From: Pseudanabaena sp. PCC 6802
GTDB taxonomy: Bacteria; Cyanobacteriota; Cyanobacteriia; Pseudanabaenales; Pseudanabaenaceae
Length of the DNA: 64,000 bases
Direction: 5' to 3'
Assembly: GCF_000332175.1 (NCBI RefSeq)
Contig: NZ_KB235914.1
Location: forward strand, 2,228,868 to 2,292,867
The translations under genes were made by a program, and so were the position numbers. Positions within the stretch are counted from its first letter, which is position 1, and each line of letters opens with the position of its first letter. This document shows, piece after piece, positions 42,164-52,066 of this stretch. The notes below the pieces were generated by a model that saw only the letters and a list, made by a program, of their open reading frames with translations, ran no database searches and was not told where the DNA came from.

Positions 42164-42188
42164 GTAGGGTGGGCAATGCCCACCCTAC
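42164..42188. repeat. Short palindrome GTAGGGTGGGC-AAT-complement, copy 2
   Basis: A perfect palindrome with 11-bp arms around AAT, 13 nt after the toxin-tip stop. The same unit as at 13031-13055. Probable transcription end or pause between the tip and the TcA-like gene. Confidence 0.75.
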
Positions 42189-42327
42189 TTGAGAGGGTAA
42201 AGCGATCGCTCTACTCAATACTCAAACAATGCTCGAAGTGATTTATGCAAAAAATGTGAGGAGCGATCGCCCTTCCCTGAAACGGCATAAACATCAACGA
42301 GACATTCAATCACATAAGAGGAAAATC

Positions 42328-45300
42328 ATGGATAACACTATTAACATTGCACCAATTGCTCGAATCGGAATCATCAGATCCCTAATTCCGTCAATTAACA
42401 TTACATCACCCGCCAGTAATGCAGTTATTGACTCAAGTTTTACAGTTAGCGGAAATGCGAGTTGCATTTATTTAGAGAAGAATACTGGGTCTGATGAAGA
42501 AGTAGAATTTCCTGCGGACGGCGATATTACTAATGTTGCAGTTCGTGTAGGGGACAGTGGCACGTTTCAACAAGCCACACCCACCGGCCCCGGTGGCAGT
42601 TGGACCAGTTGGGATTTTACCACCGGCACGACGTTGGGGGGGACGCAGATAATCACAGCACAGGTAACTGCAGCCCGTGGCACGCTGATCGGTACAGCCA
42701 CAGATACCCAAACTGTAACGATCGATCGCACCCCACCCACCCTAACCGTGCAATCATCCACCATCACGACATCTACGAATACGGCAATCATCCAAGGAAC
42801 GGCTAACGATCCAGCATCAGGGGTAGACTTCGTTGAGTGGCAACTTGGCAATAGCGCGTTTGTTCGGGCTAGCGGAACAACTACATGGGCATCAACCGTA
42901 ACCGTGCCAGGACTGGGTTCCTATACCGTATCGGTACGGGCACGGGATAGAGCTGGAAATCTCAGCGCTACCCAAACCATCACGATCGTCGCGGTTGACT
43001 CAACTCCGCCGGTGCTAGAAATCGTTAGTCCGTTGGAGGGTGCGGAGTTCACGTTGGTAAATGGCACCGTAACCGTTGAGTTCCAAGGCACAGCAATAGA
43101 TACCCAAACTGGCGTATCGATTGTGGAATGGGATGTGGATGGTCTGAACCAGTATAAACCAGCTATTCCCAAGGCGGCGAATGATTGGTCTACCTGGCGC
43201 GTGTCAATTCCCATGACAACGGCGGGCAATCGCACCGTCAGCTTTCGGGCAAAGGACAAAACCACACAAACTGGGAATCCGACTGTCAAAACCCGCTCCG
43301 TTAATATTCTTCTACCCTTTATCCCCAAAGATCCTCTGGCAATCTTTAGTCAAGCAACGTATTTGGATGAACTGCTGCTATTCGCAACCCGTCGGATCAA
43401 AACTGCTGCTGCTGCCGCTAGCCCCCTAATTACCGTGCCACAGTTGGCTCAAACCTTCCTCCAACCGCTTGACGTACTGGCCACCCCCAACGCTCGTTTA
43501 GTCGCAAATCAGTCTGTGCATCAGGTGCGGATTTGCCTTGAGGTTCTGCGTCGCTACTTTGCTCGGAATAATCGTAGCACACCCGCTAATGCAGAAACTA
43601 ACTACCGTCAATCTGCCTACAAAATTCTCTTAAGGAATCTGGGTACATCTTATGAAGAACTGCGGTTAACACGGATAGGTGATGAGAAAACTCGTAAAGC
43701 GCTGGCTAGCCGCATGGGAATTGAACTGACCCCAGTCCGCCCAGACCGTTTAGATCGGCTGCTGCTGCAACCCAATCAAATTACAGAAGCAGTTCTAGAG
43801 CGTCTCTTTGGTTTAGTGGATACAACTCGCGACCCTTTAACAACTGGTGTGCTGCCAGTGCCAGAGCTGCTTGTTTGGCAGAAAGAACATCTCCGCGCTC
43901 AGTGGCAACAGCAAGATAATACTGCTCAGTCTGACGTGGGAACTCCCCTTCCCATCATTGATCCAGATGTCATTGGTGAGAGCGATCTCAAAGATCCGGT
44001 TCCCGGTAATCCGGCCTACGATCTGTGGAAAGCAAGACAGCAGCAGTTAGCCAACCAACTTGCAGCGATCGAAGCCACCCGTGAGGCACAAGCAACTCCT
44101 CTGGCTGGATTCGATCGCATTGTCTCCGATCTATTAGGCCCCATTGCTGCCTTAGTCGCTTTAGCCGAGGAGCAAAAGCGGGGCAATAACATCGATGCTC
44201 AACTCAAGGCAAAACAAATCGCACTCCAACCCTTCCGCCATCTCATGTACGTTCGGAATCTGGCTGTTGCTGGCACGATTTTGGATGAAGAATGGGCAGA
44301 TGTGTATGCCATTCTGGTGCAGGTTCAGAAACTGCGCCAGTCTGCTACCTGGCGGCAACAGGAAGGAACTCTTACTCTGGGGCCGGATTACTTCCAGCTA
44401 CCCGATGCCACACCTCCTACAGCATTGCCGCAATGGAGAGCCACCCAGCAAGCCCGTCTAACCTGGAAAGATGTTCTCACCGCCCGTATGCAGCAAGAGC
44501 AGATCGTTGTCGAAGCACTACAAGTGGCTGTTGATGCCACTGAAGCCGCCACATTACCCGTACTGCGGGATGCCCTGGTGAATGATTTGCTAAATGCAAA
44601 CGATCCAAAGCTAGACTCCTTGGACGAAGTGGCAAATCGATTGTCACAAGAATTAGCGATCGACTGCAAAAGTAGCGGTAACCAGAAGATTACCCGCATT
44701 GAGCAGGCGCTTGAGACCGCACAAGCGATTCTCTTTTCCGCACGCATGGGGCAATTTAATACGCCGCCTGTGTTAGGAACCACTAACCCAGCAGCCAGTT
44801 GGGTACTCAATCCTGCCAACGGCTATACAGAGTCCAAATTTGATGAGGAGTGGCAATGGATGGGAGCCTATGCCACCTGGCGGGCATCCATGTTTGTCTT
44901 TGGCTATCCCGAAAACTACTTGCTGCCTAGTCTGCGTCCTAGTCAAAATCAAAACCCTAATCAAGCTCTCAGCCGCACTCCTGCGTTCAACACCCTGATT
45001 ACTAATCTGCGGGACAATCTGCGCCTTACGCCTGCCCAGGCACGCACAGAAGCTCAAACCTACTTGGATACCTTACGGGTTCAGCATTCAGACCTGCCAG
45101 CCGAGTTGAAAAACACAGCATTCAAAATTACCGATCAGCTATCAGAAACAGAGCTTATACAGCGCCAAACATTGATTCAAGGTCTTTTTGGCATGGTTAC
45201 CAATCCCTACCAAGCTTCGAAATATCTGTGGGAGGTATTCTATTTCGTTCCCATGGCATTAGGGCTACAGTTACAGAAATCCAGTCAGTATCTGGCATCG

Positions 45301-47802
45301 CTGGACTGGTTACAAACGGTTTATGCCTATAACCTGCCAGTCAACCAGCGCAAAATTTACCGCGGTCTAACCCTAGAAGGAAACTTAACCACCGACTTCA
45401 GCCGCGCTGATGACTGGTTAATCCAGGGACTGAATCCCCATGATATTGCTTCCAAACGGGCAAATGTTTATACACGATTCTCGCTGATGTCGTTAATCCG
45501 TTGCTTCCTAGACTTCGCTGACTCAGAGTTCACGCGCAGCACGAATGAATCCCTTCCCCGCGCCCGTTCCCTCTATGTGAGTGCCCTGGAGTTGCTGAGC
45601 CAGCCAGAAATGCAACCTCCGATCGGCAGCCCCAACACTCCAGCCAACCCATTTCCACCCAATCCAGTCCTGCAGTCGTTGAAACTCCATGCCGAATTGA
45701 ACCTGTTCAAGCTGCGTAATGGTCGCAACATCGCGGGTCTAGAACGCCAGTCTGGTACTTTGGTGACCCAAGCTGGCACACTTAACGGCTCGCCAGTTCT
45801 CACTAGCAACGGTCAACTCAACATTCCCAAACCAACCACCCTGCGGCCAACATCCTATCGTTATGCGGTGTTGATTGAGCGAGCTAAACAACTGGTGACC
45901 ATTGCCCAGCAAATCGAAGCAGCTTTCCTAGCGGCGCTTGAAAAACTGGATGCTGAGTCGTACAACCTGCTCAAGGCTCGGCATGATATGCAACTGTCAC
46001 GTGCGGGAGTAAGGCTGCAAGACTTGCGGATTACAGAAGCAGAAGGCGGGGTCACACTCGCCCAACTACAGCAGCAGCGATCGCAAATTCAGACTAACCA
46101 CTATGATGGCTTAATTGATGAAGGGCTGATAGGTTTAGAACAAACAGCGATCGGTTTCATGGTTGCGGCGGCTGTCTTACATACTTCAGCAGGCATTATT
46201 TATGGTGGTGATGCCATTTTGAACGGAGTGAAAGCGGCTTTTACATTCGGTTTATTCGGCGATCCGGGTGCATCATTAGGTGCAATGGCTTCTTCACTAG
46301 CACAAGCAGCTTCAACTACTGCTTCCATTCTGGAAACCTATGCCAGCTACGAACGACGCGAACAGGAATGGCGTTTCCAGCGAGATCTGTCTCGGCAGGA
46401 TGAAATTATTGGCGATCAGCAGATCGAGATCGCTCAGGATCAGGTGCGCGTTGTGCAGCAGGAAAGCTTTATCGCTGGAATGCAAGCGGACTTTGCCGAA
46501 GACACGCTGGCATTCCTGGCAAACAAGTTTACCAATGCTGAACTCTATGAGTGGATGAGCGGCATTCTGGAGCGGGTCTACAGCTATTTCTTGCAGCAAG
46601 CAACCGCGATGGCACAGCTTGCCGAAAACCAGCTCGCCTTTGAGCGTCAGGAAAATCCACCTGCATTCATCCAGGCTGATTACTGGCAAACTCCTGGTGA
46701 GTCAGGGACAGTCTCTGGAACAGAGAATCAACGCGATCGCCGTGGTTTAACTGGTTCCGCTCGTCTCTTGCAGGATATCTTCCAGTTGGATCAGTATGCA
46801 TTCGAGACCAACAGGCGCAAATTGCAACTCACACAAACCTTCTCCCTAAGTCAATTGGCTCCCATCGAGTTCCAGCGCTTTCGCGAGACGGGTCGGCTTT
46901 TGTTTGCCACGCCTATGGAGCTATTCGATCGCGACTTCCCCGGTCATTACCTGCGCCTGATCAAGCGCATACGCATATCGGTGATTGCCCTCACTCCGCC
47001 AACTCGGGGAATTCGTGCCACTCTCACCACCTCCGGTCTATCCCGCGTGGTTGTGGGTGGGGATTTGTTCCAGACAATTGTGGTGCGGCGCGATCCGGAA
47101 CAGATTGCCTTTACCTCCCCCAGCAATGCTACGGGTCTATTTGAACTGGAGCGAGAAACAGAAATGTTGCTACCATTTGAGAGCATGGGTGTAGATACGA
47201 CCTGGGAGCTGCAAATGCCCAAGGCTGCTAATCCATTCGACTTCAGCACGATTGCAGATGTGCTGGTCACAATTGAGTACACGGCATTGAGTAGTTTAGA
47301 CTATCGCCAGCAAGTAATCAAGTCTCTGAATCCAGACTTCAGTGCCGATCGCCCCATCAGTCTCCGCAGTCAATTCCCCGACCAGTGGTACGACCTGCAT
47401 AATCCCAATAAAACTGTCACACCTCTGACGGTCAAATTCAAGACACTGCGTGAAGACTTCCCACCGAATCTCGATGATCTCAGCATCCAACAGGTTGTGA
47501 TGTATTTTGTGCGATCGCGCGACGCAACCTACCAAACGGTCGAGGTCAGCAGGTTCTCCTTCACTGCAGATGGCAGTACGGATAAAGTGGGCGGAGCGGC
47601 GACATCCATTGATGATATCATCAGCACCCGTCGCGGCAATGCCAGTAGCTGGACTGCAACGATCGGTAAATCTCCATTCGGTGAATGGGAGCTCTCTTTC
47701 CCAGACAACCCCCAAATGCGGGAGTTGTTTACCAAAGAGCAGTTTGAAGACATCCTGTTGGTGATTACCTATAAAGGGCGATCGCCAGCATGGCCTCAGT
47801 AA
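42328..47802 (+). CDS. Tc-toxin TcA-like subunit with Ig-like N-terminal domains
   Basis: 1824 residues from ATG 42328; AAGAGGAAAATC precedes it, while the ATG at 42229 has no such signal. Residues about 20-330 are beta-rich Ig-like repeats (IDRTPPTLTVQSSTI; VDSTPPVLEIVSPLEG). A long alpha-helical body (about 340-1480) follows. From about 1240 the TcA landmarks appear: a hydrophobic hairpin (IGFMVAAAVLHTSAGIIYG), coiled helices, and LAFLANKFTNAELYEWMSG, IQADYWQ and LDQYAFETNRRKLQLTQTFS. From about 1530 comes the TcB-binding domain (DFPGHYLRLIKRIRISVIAL; LPFESMGVDTTWELQMPKA). Family members form the pentameric translocation channel for the TcB-TcC cocoon. It is shorter than the usual 2400-2500 residues and has Ig-like domains in place of the usual N-terminal shell. 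Confidence 0.75.
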   Translation: MDNTINIAPIARIGIIRSLIPSINITSPASNAVIDSSFTVSGNASCIYLEKNTGSDEEVEFPADGDITNVAVRVGDSGTFQQATPTGPGGSWTSWDFTTGTTLGGTQIITAQVTAARGTLIGTATDTQTVTIDRTPPTLTVQSSTITTSTNTAIIQGTANDPASGVDFVEWQLGNSAFVRASGTTTWASTVTVPGLGSYTVSVRARDRAGNLSATQTITIVAVDSTPPVLEIVSPLEGAEFTLVNGTVTVEFQGTAIDTQTGVSIVEWDVDGLNQYKPAIPKAANDWSTWRVSIPMTTAGNRTVSFRAKDKTTQTGNPTVKTRSVNILLPFIPKDPLAIFSQATYLDELLLFATRRIKTAAAAASPLITVPQLAQTFLQPLDVLATPNARLVANQSVHQVRICLEVLRRYFARNNRSTPANAETNYRQSAYKILLRNLGTSYEELRLTRIGDEKTRKALASRMGIELTPVRPDRLDRLLLQPNQITEAVLERLFGLVDTTRDPLTTGVLPVPELLVWQKEHLRAQWQQQDNTAQSDVGTPLPIIDPDVIGESDLKDPVPGNPAYDLWKARQQQLANQLAAIEATREAQATPLAGFDRIVSDLLGPIAALVALAEEQKRGNNIDAQLKAKQIALQPFRHLMYVRNLAVAGTILDEEWADVYAILVQVQKLRQSATWRQQEGTLTLGPDYFQLPDATPPTALPQWRATQQARLTWKDVLTARMQQEQIVVEALQVAVDATEAATLPVLRDALVNDLLNANDPKLDSLDEVANRLSQELAIDCKSSGNQKITRIEQALETAQAILFSARMGQFNTPPVLGTTNPAASWVLNPANGYTESKFDEEWQWMGAYATWRASMFVFGYPENYLLPSLRPSQNQNPNQALSRTPAFNTLITNLRDNLRLTPAQARTEAQTYLDTLRVQHSDLPAELKNTAFKITDQLSETELIQRQTLIQGLFGMVTNPYQASKYLWEVFYFVPMALGLQLQKSSQYLASLDWLQTVYAYNLPVNQRKIYRGLTLEGNLTTDFSRADDWLIQGLNPHDIASKRANVYTRFSLMSLIRCFLDFADSEFTRSTNESLPRARSLYVSALELLSQPEMQPPIGSPNTPANPFPPNPVLQSLKLHAELNLFKLRNGRNIAGLERQSGTLVTQAGTLNGSPVLTSNGQLNIPKPTTLRPTSYRYAVLIERAKQLVTIAQQIEAAFLAALEKLDAESYNLLKARHDMQLSRAGVRLQDLRITEAEGGVTLAQLQQQRSQIQTNHYDGLIDEGLIGLEQTAIGFMVAAAVLHTSAGIIYGGDAILNGVKAAFTFGLFGDPGASLGAMASSLAQAASTTASILETYASYERREQEWRFQRDLSRQDEIIGDQQIEIAQDQVRVVQQESFIAGMQADFAEDTLAFLANKFTNAELYEWMSGILERVYSYFLQQATAMAQLAENQLAFERQENPPAFIQADYWQTPGESGTVSGTENQRDRRGLTGSARLLQDIFQLDQYAFETNRRKLQLTQTFSLSQLAPIEFQRFRETGRLLFATPMELFDRDFPGHYLRLIKRIRISVIALTPPTRGIRATLTTSGLSRVVVGGDLFQTIVVRRDPEQIAFTSPSNATGLFELERETEMLLPFESMGVDTTWELQMPKAANPFDFSTIADVLVTIEYTALSSLDYRQQVIKSLNPDFSADRPISLRSQFPDQWYDLHNPNKTVTPLTVKFKTLREDFPPNLDDLSIQQVVMYFVRSRDATYQTVEVSRFSFTADGSTDKVGGAATSIDDIISTRRGNASSWTATIGKSPFGEWELSFPDNPQMRELFTKEQFEDILLVITYKGRSPAWPQ

Positions 47803-47950
47803 TCGAATTCTAATGTCAAAGAGCGATCGCCTTTCCATAAATCTGCACGGAGATAGGCGATCGCCATCCCATAGATTCAGACATAAACAAGCGATCGACA
47901 GAAATTATGGCGAATCGAAATGATATTATTAGGGATGGAGAGAACCGCTT

Positions 47951-49705
47951 ATGTTTCGACGCAGATTTTTACATTTCTTTTTGATATTTGTTCTGGTTCT
48001 CACTGCGATCTTGCCTTTAGGGATGGGGCAAGCTCAGGTTGAAACTGAGACTGGGAGCGATCGCATCGAACGCAAAGCCGTTCATACGCAGAAGTATATG
48101 GTAGTAGCAGCCAACCCAATCGCTGCATCAGTAGGAAGCGATATTCTTAAACGCGGCGGAAATGCGATTGATGCCGCAATCGCCGTTCAATTAGTCTTGG
48201 GCTTGGTGGAGCCAAATGCCTCTGGTATTGGGGGTGGAGGTTTCCTAGTTTATTATGATGCCAAAAGCAAGCAGATTCACACCTTCGATGGTCGAGAAAC
48301 TGCCCCCGCTACAGCGCAACCCAACCGTTTTCTGCATAAAAATGGCAAGCCATTAGAGTTCTATGACGCGGTTGTGGGAGGCAAATCTGTAGGTGTCCCT
48401 GGCATATTACGTATGCTGGAAATGGCACATCAGTCACACGGTAAGTTACCCTGGCGGCAACTGTTTCAACCGGCAATCCAACTCTCCCAAAAGGGCTTTC
48501 CCATCTCACTCCGTTTGAACGCTCTACTCAGTGAGGATAAATATCTACGAAAGCAGCAAGCAGCTCGAAACTACTTTTACAAACTGGATGGCACTCCCAA
48601 GCCTGTGGGGAAAATTCTGGTCAATCTTCCCTATGCGGAAGTTCTAAGCCAAATTTCCAAATCTGGAGCTGTTGCTTTTTATGAAGGTGAAATTGCGAAA
48701 GATATCGTAGCTGCCACCCAAACCGCCACCGTACCTGGCGATTTAACCTTAAGCGATCTAGCAACTTACCAGGCCAAAGAGCGATCGCCCGTATGTGGAG
48801 CATACCGAATTTACAAAATCTGTGGGATGGGGCCGCCTAGCTCTGGCGGAATCGCAGTCTTGCAAATGTTAGGAATACTGAATAATTTCCGATTAGATCG
48901 GCTCAAACCACAATCGGTAGAAGCCGTGCATTTATTTGCCGAAGCAGGGCGGCTAGTCTATGCGGATCGGGGACTGTATATCGCGGACTCAGATTTTGTC
49001 CCCGTGCCAGTCGATGAATTAATTAATCCCACATACCTGAATAACCGTGCCAAATTAATCGATCCAAACCGAGCCATGATGGTAGTACAACCTGGGCAAA
49101 TTCCTGCAACACCGCTCTCTGTATGGGGATATGGCAATGCTTTAGAGTTCCCTTCCACTAGCCATATGGCAATTATCGATCGCTTTGGTAATGCCATATC
49201 CATGACCAGCAGTATTGAAGATAACTTCGGTTCGCGGCTAATGGTGCGAGGTTTCCTACTGAACAATCAACTGACGGATTTCTCTTTTTCTCCCACTACA
49301 AATGATGGTAAAGCGATCGCAAATCGTGTAGAACCCCGAAAGCGTCCCAGAAGTTCCATGGCTCCAACCCTGGTGTTCGATCGGCAAGGGAAGTTAGTCT
49401 TTGTAGTTGGCTCTGCTGGTGGCTCGCGAATCATCAATTATGTTGCTAAAGCATTAGTGGCAGTTCTGGATTGGAAACTAGACAGCCAGCAAGCAGTTTC
49501 GCTGCCCAATTTTGGCAACCGTAACAGTGCCACAGAACTGGAAGAGGGTACGGATTTTACCATGCTGAAACCAGGTTTAGAATCGCTGGGTCATACTATA
49601 GACGTAGCCAAGCAAACTAGCGGTTCCCATGCAATTCTTGTGAGCGATCGAGGACTTATTGGCGGAGTCGATCCCCGTCGTGGTGGTGCTGCTAAAGGGA
49701 AATAG
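47951..49705 (+). CDS. ggt: Gamma-glutamyltransferase precursor
   Basis: A 584-residue gamma-glutamyltranspeptidase made as a proenzyme that splits itself. The N-terminal signal peptide (RRRFLHFFLIFVLVLTAILPLG, about 1-28) sends it to the periplasm, where it hydrolyses or transfers the gamma-glutamyl group of glutathione. Family blocks are GNAIDAAIAVQLVLGLVEPNASGIGGGGF, GRETAP and MGPPSSGGIAVLQML. The nucleophile is Thr403 in STSHMAIID, the first residue of the small subunit, and the oxyanion segment GSAGGSRIINY is present. It follows a 148-bp gap that holds several HIP1 sites after the TcA gene; no link to the toxin is seen. Confidence 0.9.
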   Translation: MFRRRFLHFFLIFVLVLTAILPLGMGQAQVETETGSDRIERKAVHTQKYMVVAANPIAASVGSDILKRGGNAIDAAIAVQLVLGLVEPNASGIGGGGFLVYYDAKSKQIHTFDGRETAPATAQPNRFLHKNGKPLEFYDAVVGGKSVGVPGILRMLEMAHQSHGKLPWRQLFQPAIQLSQKGFPISLRLNALLSEDKYLRKQQAARNYFYKLDGTPKPVGKILVNLPYAEVLSQISKSGAVAFYEGEIAKDIVAATQTATVPGDLTLSDLATYQAKERSPVCGAYRIYKICGMGPPSSGGIAVLQMLGILNNFRLDRLKPQSVEAVHLFAEAGRLVYADRGLYIADSDFVPVPVDELINPTYLNNRAKLIDPNRAMMVVQPGQIPATPLSVWGYGNALEFPSTSHMAIIDRFGNAISMTSSIEDNFGSRLMVRGFLLNNQLTDFSFSPTTNDGKAIANRVEPRKRPRSSMAPTLVFDRQGKLVFVVGSAGGSRIINYVAKALVAVLDWKLDSQQAVSLPNFGNRNSATELEEGTDFTMLKPGLESLGHTIDVAKQTSGSHAILVSDRGLIGGVDPRRGGAAKGK

Positions 49706-49727
49706 GTGTAAATATCGCTATCACCTC

Positions 49728-50717
49728 TCATCGCTTTTGCAATAGGATGGCGGTTTGATAGCCGTACGCTTCTTCATTGACTGACTTCAAAGCGTACAAA
49801 CGAGAGAGTTTTTGCTTTAAATAATCATTATTGTAGAAAACTTGCAAAATTTGCCCTCCTCTAGGCGAGCTATTAATGTAAAAGACCTCAAAGTTGGTTG
49901 AGGTTAATTTGACTTTGGCATCCCATTCCCTGAGAAGCTGAGCAAGTGCACGATCTGGCTGCTCTTGTAAAATCCGAATCGTATTTTGGTCATGTACGGT
50001 GATGTAGAGCCTGCCAGATGGTTTGAGAATTCTCTTGAGTTCTAACAGCCAGGCATCTGTGAGTTCGCCAATATGCGTAAATACAGAACCAGCATAGATC
50101 AAATCGAAGTAGCAGTCGGAGAAAGGCAGGCTAGGGGCGGCAGTAGTCGTTAGAAAGTTGAAAGGCGGCGATAGGTTTTGCTGACACCAGAGAATATGTT
50201 CGGCACTGAGATCGCACCCCCAGAGTTCGGAATGGTTCGATCGATCTACAAGCCACCGCAACATGCGCCCTGCCGCACAGCCAAATTCCATGATGCTTTG
50301 ACCCTCTGTAAACTCAAATCCATCCTTGGCAAGAATACCGACCATATTATCAATATGCTGCTTACCCCATTCTAAATAAGTTGCATCTGAATTGCCATAG
50401 CCTTCCCGTAGGTGCCATGGAGGTATGGGGAGGCCATCGTTTGTCGGACTCGAAGATTGAGGGTTCTCCTGAACGTAGTAATTTAAATCCTTTTGGGCGG
50501 AAAAGAATTTGCCAATTAATGACGGTTCGTTTTGCACTAAGGTGGTAAAGTTTTGTGCAAAGATATCCGCTATCTTTTGCTCGATTATGCGATCTATCTT
50601 CCCTTCAACTAGTTTATTCAGACGTTCAAGGTTAGCAGGACTAAAGAGTATATTATTTACTGAGGATTTAATCTTCGCCTTCAGGCTATCCAGTCGAGAA
50701 TTCTTGAATGAAATCAT
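49728..50717 (-). CDS. Class I SAM-dependent methyltransferase
   Basis: A 329-residue protein. The N-terminal 110 residues are helical (KIDRIIEQKIADIF) and not catalytic. The Rossmann motif I is IMEFGCAAGRMLRWLV, then LWGCDLSAEHILWCQQNL, FDLIYAGSVFTHI (motif II region) and LKRILKPSGRLYITVHDQ. This is the general layout of methyltransferases that modify small molecules or sugar/lipid precursors. The substrate is unknown. It converges with ggt across a 22-bp gap and is 87 nt downstream of the asparaginase gene on the same strand. Confidence 0.75.
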   Translation of the reverse strand: MISFKNSRLDSLKAKIKSSVNNILFSPANLERLNKLVEGKIDRIIEQKIADIFAQNFTTLVQNEPSLIGKFFSAQKDLNYYVQENPQSSSPTNDGLPIPPWHLREGYGNSDATYLEWGKQHIDNMVGILAKDGFEFTEGQSIMEFGCAAGRMLRWLVDRSNHSELWGCDLSAEHILWCQQNLSPPFNFLTTTAAPSLPFSDCYFDLIYAGSVFTHIGELTDAWLLELKRILKPSGRLYITVHDQNTIRILQEQPDRALAQLLREWDAKVKLTSTNFEVFYINSSPRGGQILQVFYNNDYLKQKLSRLYALKSVNEEAYGYQTAILLQKR

Positions 50718-50804
50718 GATTTTCGCTTAGATGAACGCTTCTGGCACTCTATCACAAACCTATAAATCCTTGTCAAGAACCACACATTTAGACTTGCAGG
50801 AATG

Positions 50805-51773
50805 CTATGGAATGGATAGCTCTCCCAGCACTTCCAGGCGGTTGTATTGTCCCAAGACTGTAAAAGATTCAGCAAGGCTTTCGGCGATCGCGGGTGAAAT
50901 CCAACCCAGTTGCCTGAGTAAATGAATAGCCACGGCATGTTTTGCTCTCTTCGCCCCATCCATCACCTTGATGGTTAATCCCATTCCTTCCCCAATGCGA
51001 CCGATACACTGCACTCCTTCAGCTCCAGACTTACTGACCAGTTCGCCTTGACTCAAGCGCATCAACTCCGTATCAAATTCTCCATCTCCTGCTACCATCT
51101 CAGGATGACGAATCATGGCGCGAGCAATTCGTTCTAAATGTAGTTGGTTATGGGCGGATAACTGGGCGTAGAGATGCGCCATCTGTCCTATTTCCAGCAA
51201 ATAAGTAGGAACACCACAGTCATCGTGGGCGTGAATAAATTCCGCAGGCGGCATTTGCAATAGCTCGGCGATTTTCTCCAGAATCAATTGCTGAACGGGA
51301 TGGTGGCGATTCATGTAAGTGGAAATTTCCCAACCCTGCTGCACGCAAACTGCGATCGCACCTGCGTGCTTGCCAGAACAGTTGTATTGCAGCGCGCTCT
51401 TGCCATTGGGAGGAATTGGACATTGCAAGGCACTTGGCTCGACATCACAGCGCCAGAGGATATTAAATACCTGCCGTGCATGTTGAATCGTTCCCTGGTG
51501 GGAACTGCAAATAATAGCCAAGTCCACATCGGATAAGTTAAATCTTTCCTGGGCACCAGTCACGGAAACGGCGATCGCTTGAAATGGCTTGAGTGCCGAT
51601 CGCGCAAAAGTAGCTGTTTGCGCATCTCCTGCCACTGACAAAATTCGCCCCTTTGTATCTGCGACCACTGCTTGAGCGCAGTGTACGGACTCAACTATCC
51701 CTTCACGCAGTAATTGTACGGTTAAGCTCTGGGTGTTGGGTCTAGTTCTTTTGGTGGGGTTCATATATATCAA
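50805..51773 (-). CDS. L-asparaginase II-family protein
   Basis: A 322-residue member of the asparaginase II family (plant/Rhizobium AnsA type), which hydrolyses L-asparagine to aspartate and ammonia. Family blocks in order: VQLLREGIVESVHCAQAVV, FARSALKPFQAIAV, ICSSHQGTIQHARQV, LQYNCSGKHAGAIAVC (SGKH is the signature, with the catalytic Ser/Lys pair in this family), HAHDDCGVPTYLLEI, MIRHPEMVAGDGEFDTELM and GEGMGLTIKVMDGAKRA. Length fits the family. A second ATG lies three codons into the frame; I keep the first. No operon partner beyond the methyltransferase. Confidence 0.85.
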   Translation of the reverse strand: MIYMNPTKRTRPNTQSLTVQLLREGIVESVHCAQAVVADTKGRILSVAGDAQTATFARSALKPFQAIAVSVTGAQERFNLSDVDLAIICSSHQGTIQHARQVFNILWRCDVEPSALQCPIPPNGKSALQYNCSGKHAGAIAVCVQQGWEISTYMNRHHPVQQLILEKIAELLQMPPAEFIHAHDDCGVPTYLLEIGQMAHLYAQLSAHNQLHLERIARAMIRHPEMVAGDGEFDTELMRLSQGELVSKSGAEGVQCIGRIGEGMGLTIKVMDGAKRAKHAVAIHLLRQLGWISPAIAESLAESFTVLGQYNRLEVLGELSIP

Positions 51774-51845
51774 TTATTTAAGTTATTAGTCTGCGTAAGG
51801 ATTTCTGTATATGTCACAATCTGAACGCGATCGCAATCCTAATCT

Positions 51846-51993
51846 AATACCAATTTTAAAGAGTTAAAGTTATACCAAATCTAAAAATTGTGGCTACGGA
51901 TGGGGGTTAAGGGGGCTGCGCCCCCTTATGGGGGAGGTTGTCCCCCACGCCCCCTTTCGCTAATGTGTAGTTTTAATTGAGAGAATTGGTATT
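51846..51993. repeat. MITE-like palindromic element, family E (about 148 bp)
   Basis: The ends are ATACCAATTTT and AGAATTGGTAT. Inside, GGGGGCTGCGCCCCC folds into a hairpin, and TTATACCAAATCTAAAAATT matches the flank of the family A copy at 3025. It fills most of the 293-bp gap between the asparaginase and hydrolase genes. Confidence 0.65.
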
Positions 51994-52066
51994 GCAGAAC
52001 AAATTGGTATAAGCAAGTATTATATATGTAAAGATATGTAACAGGACTAAAAATTAACTTTGTATC

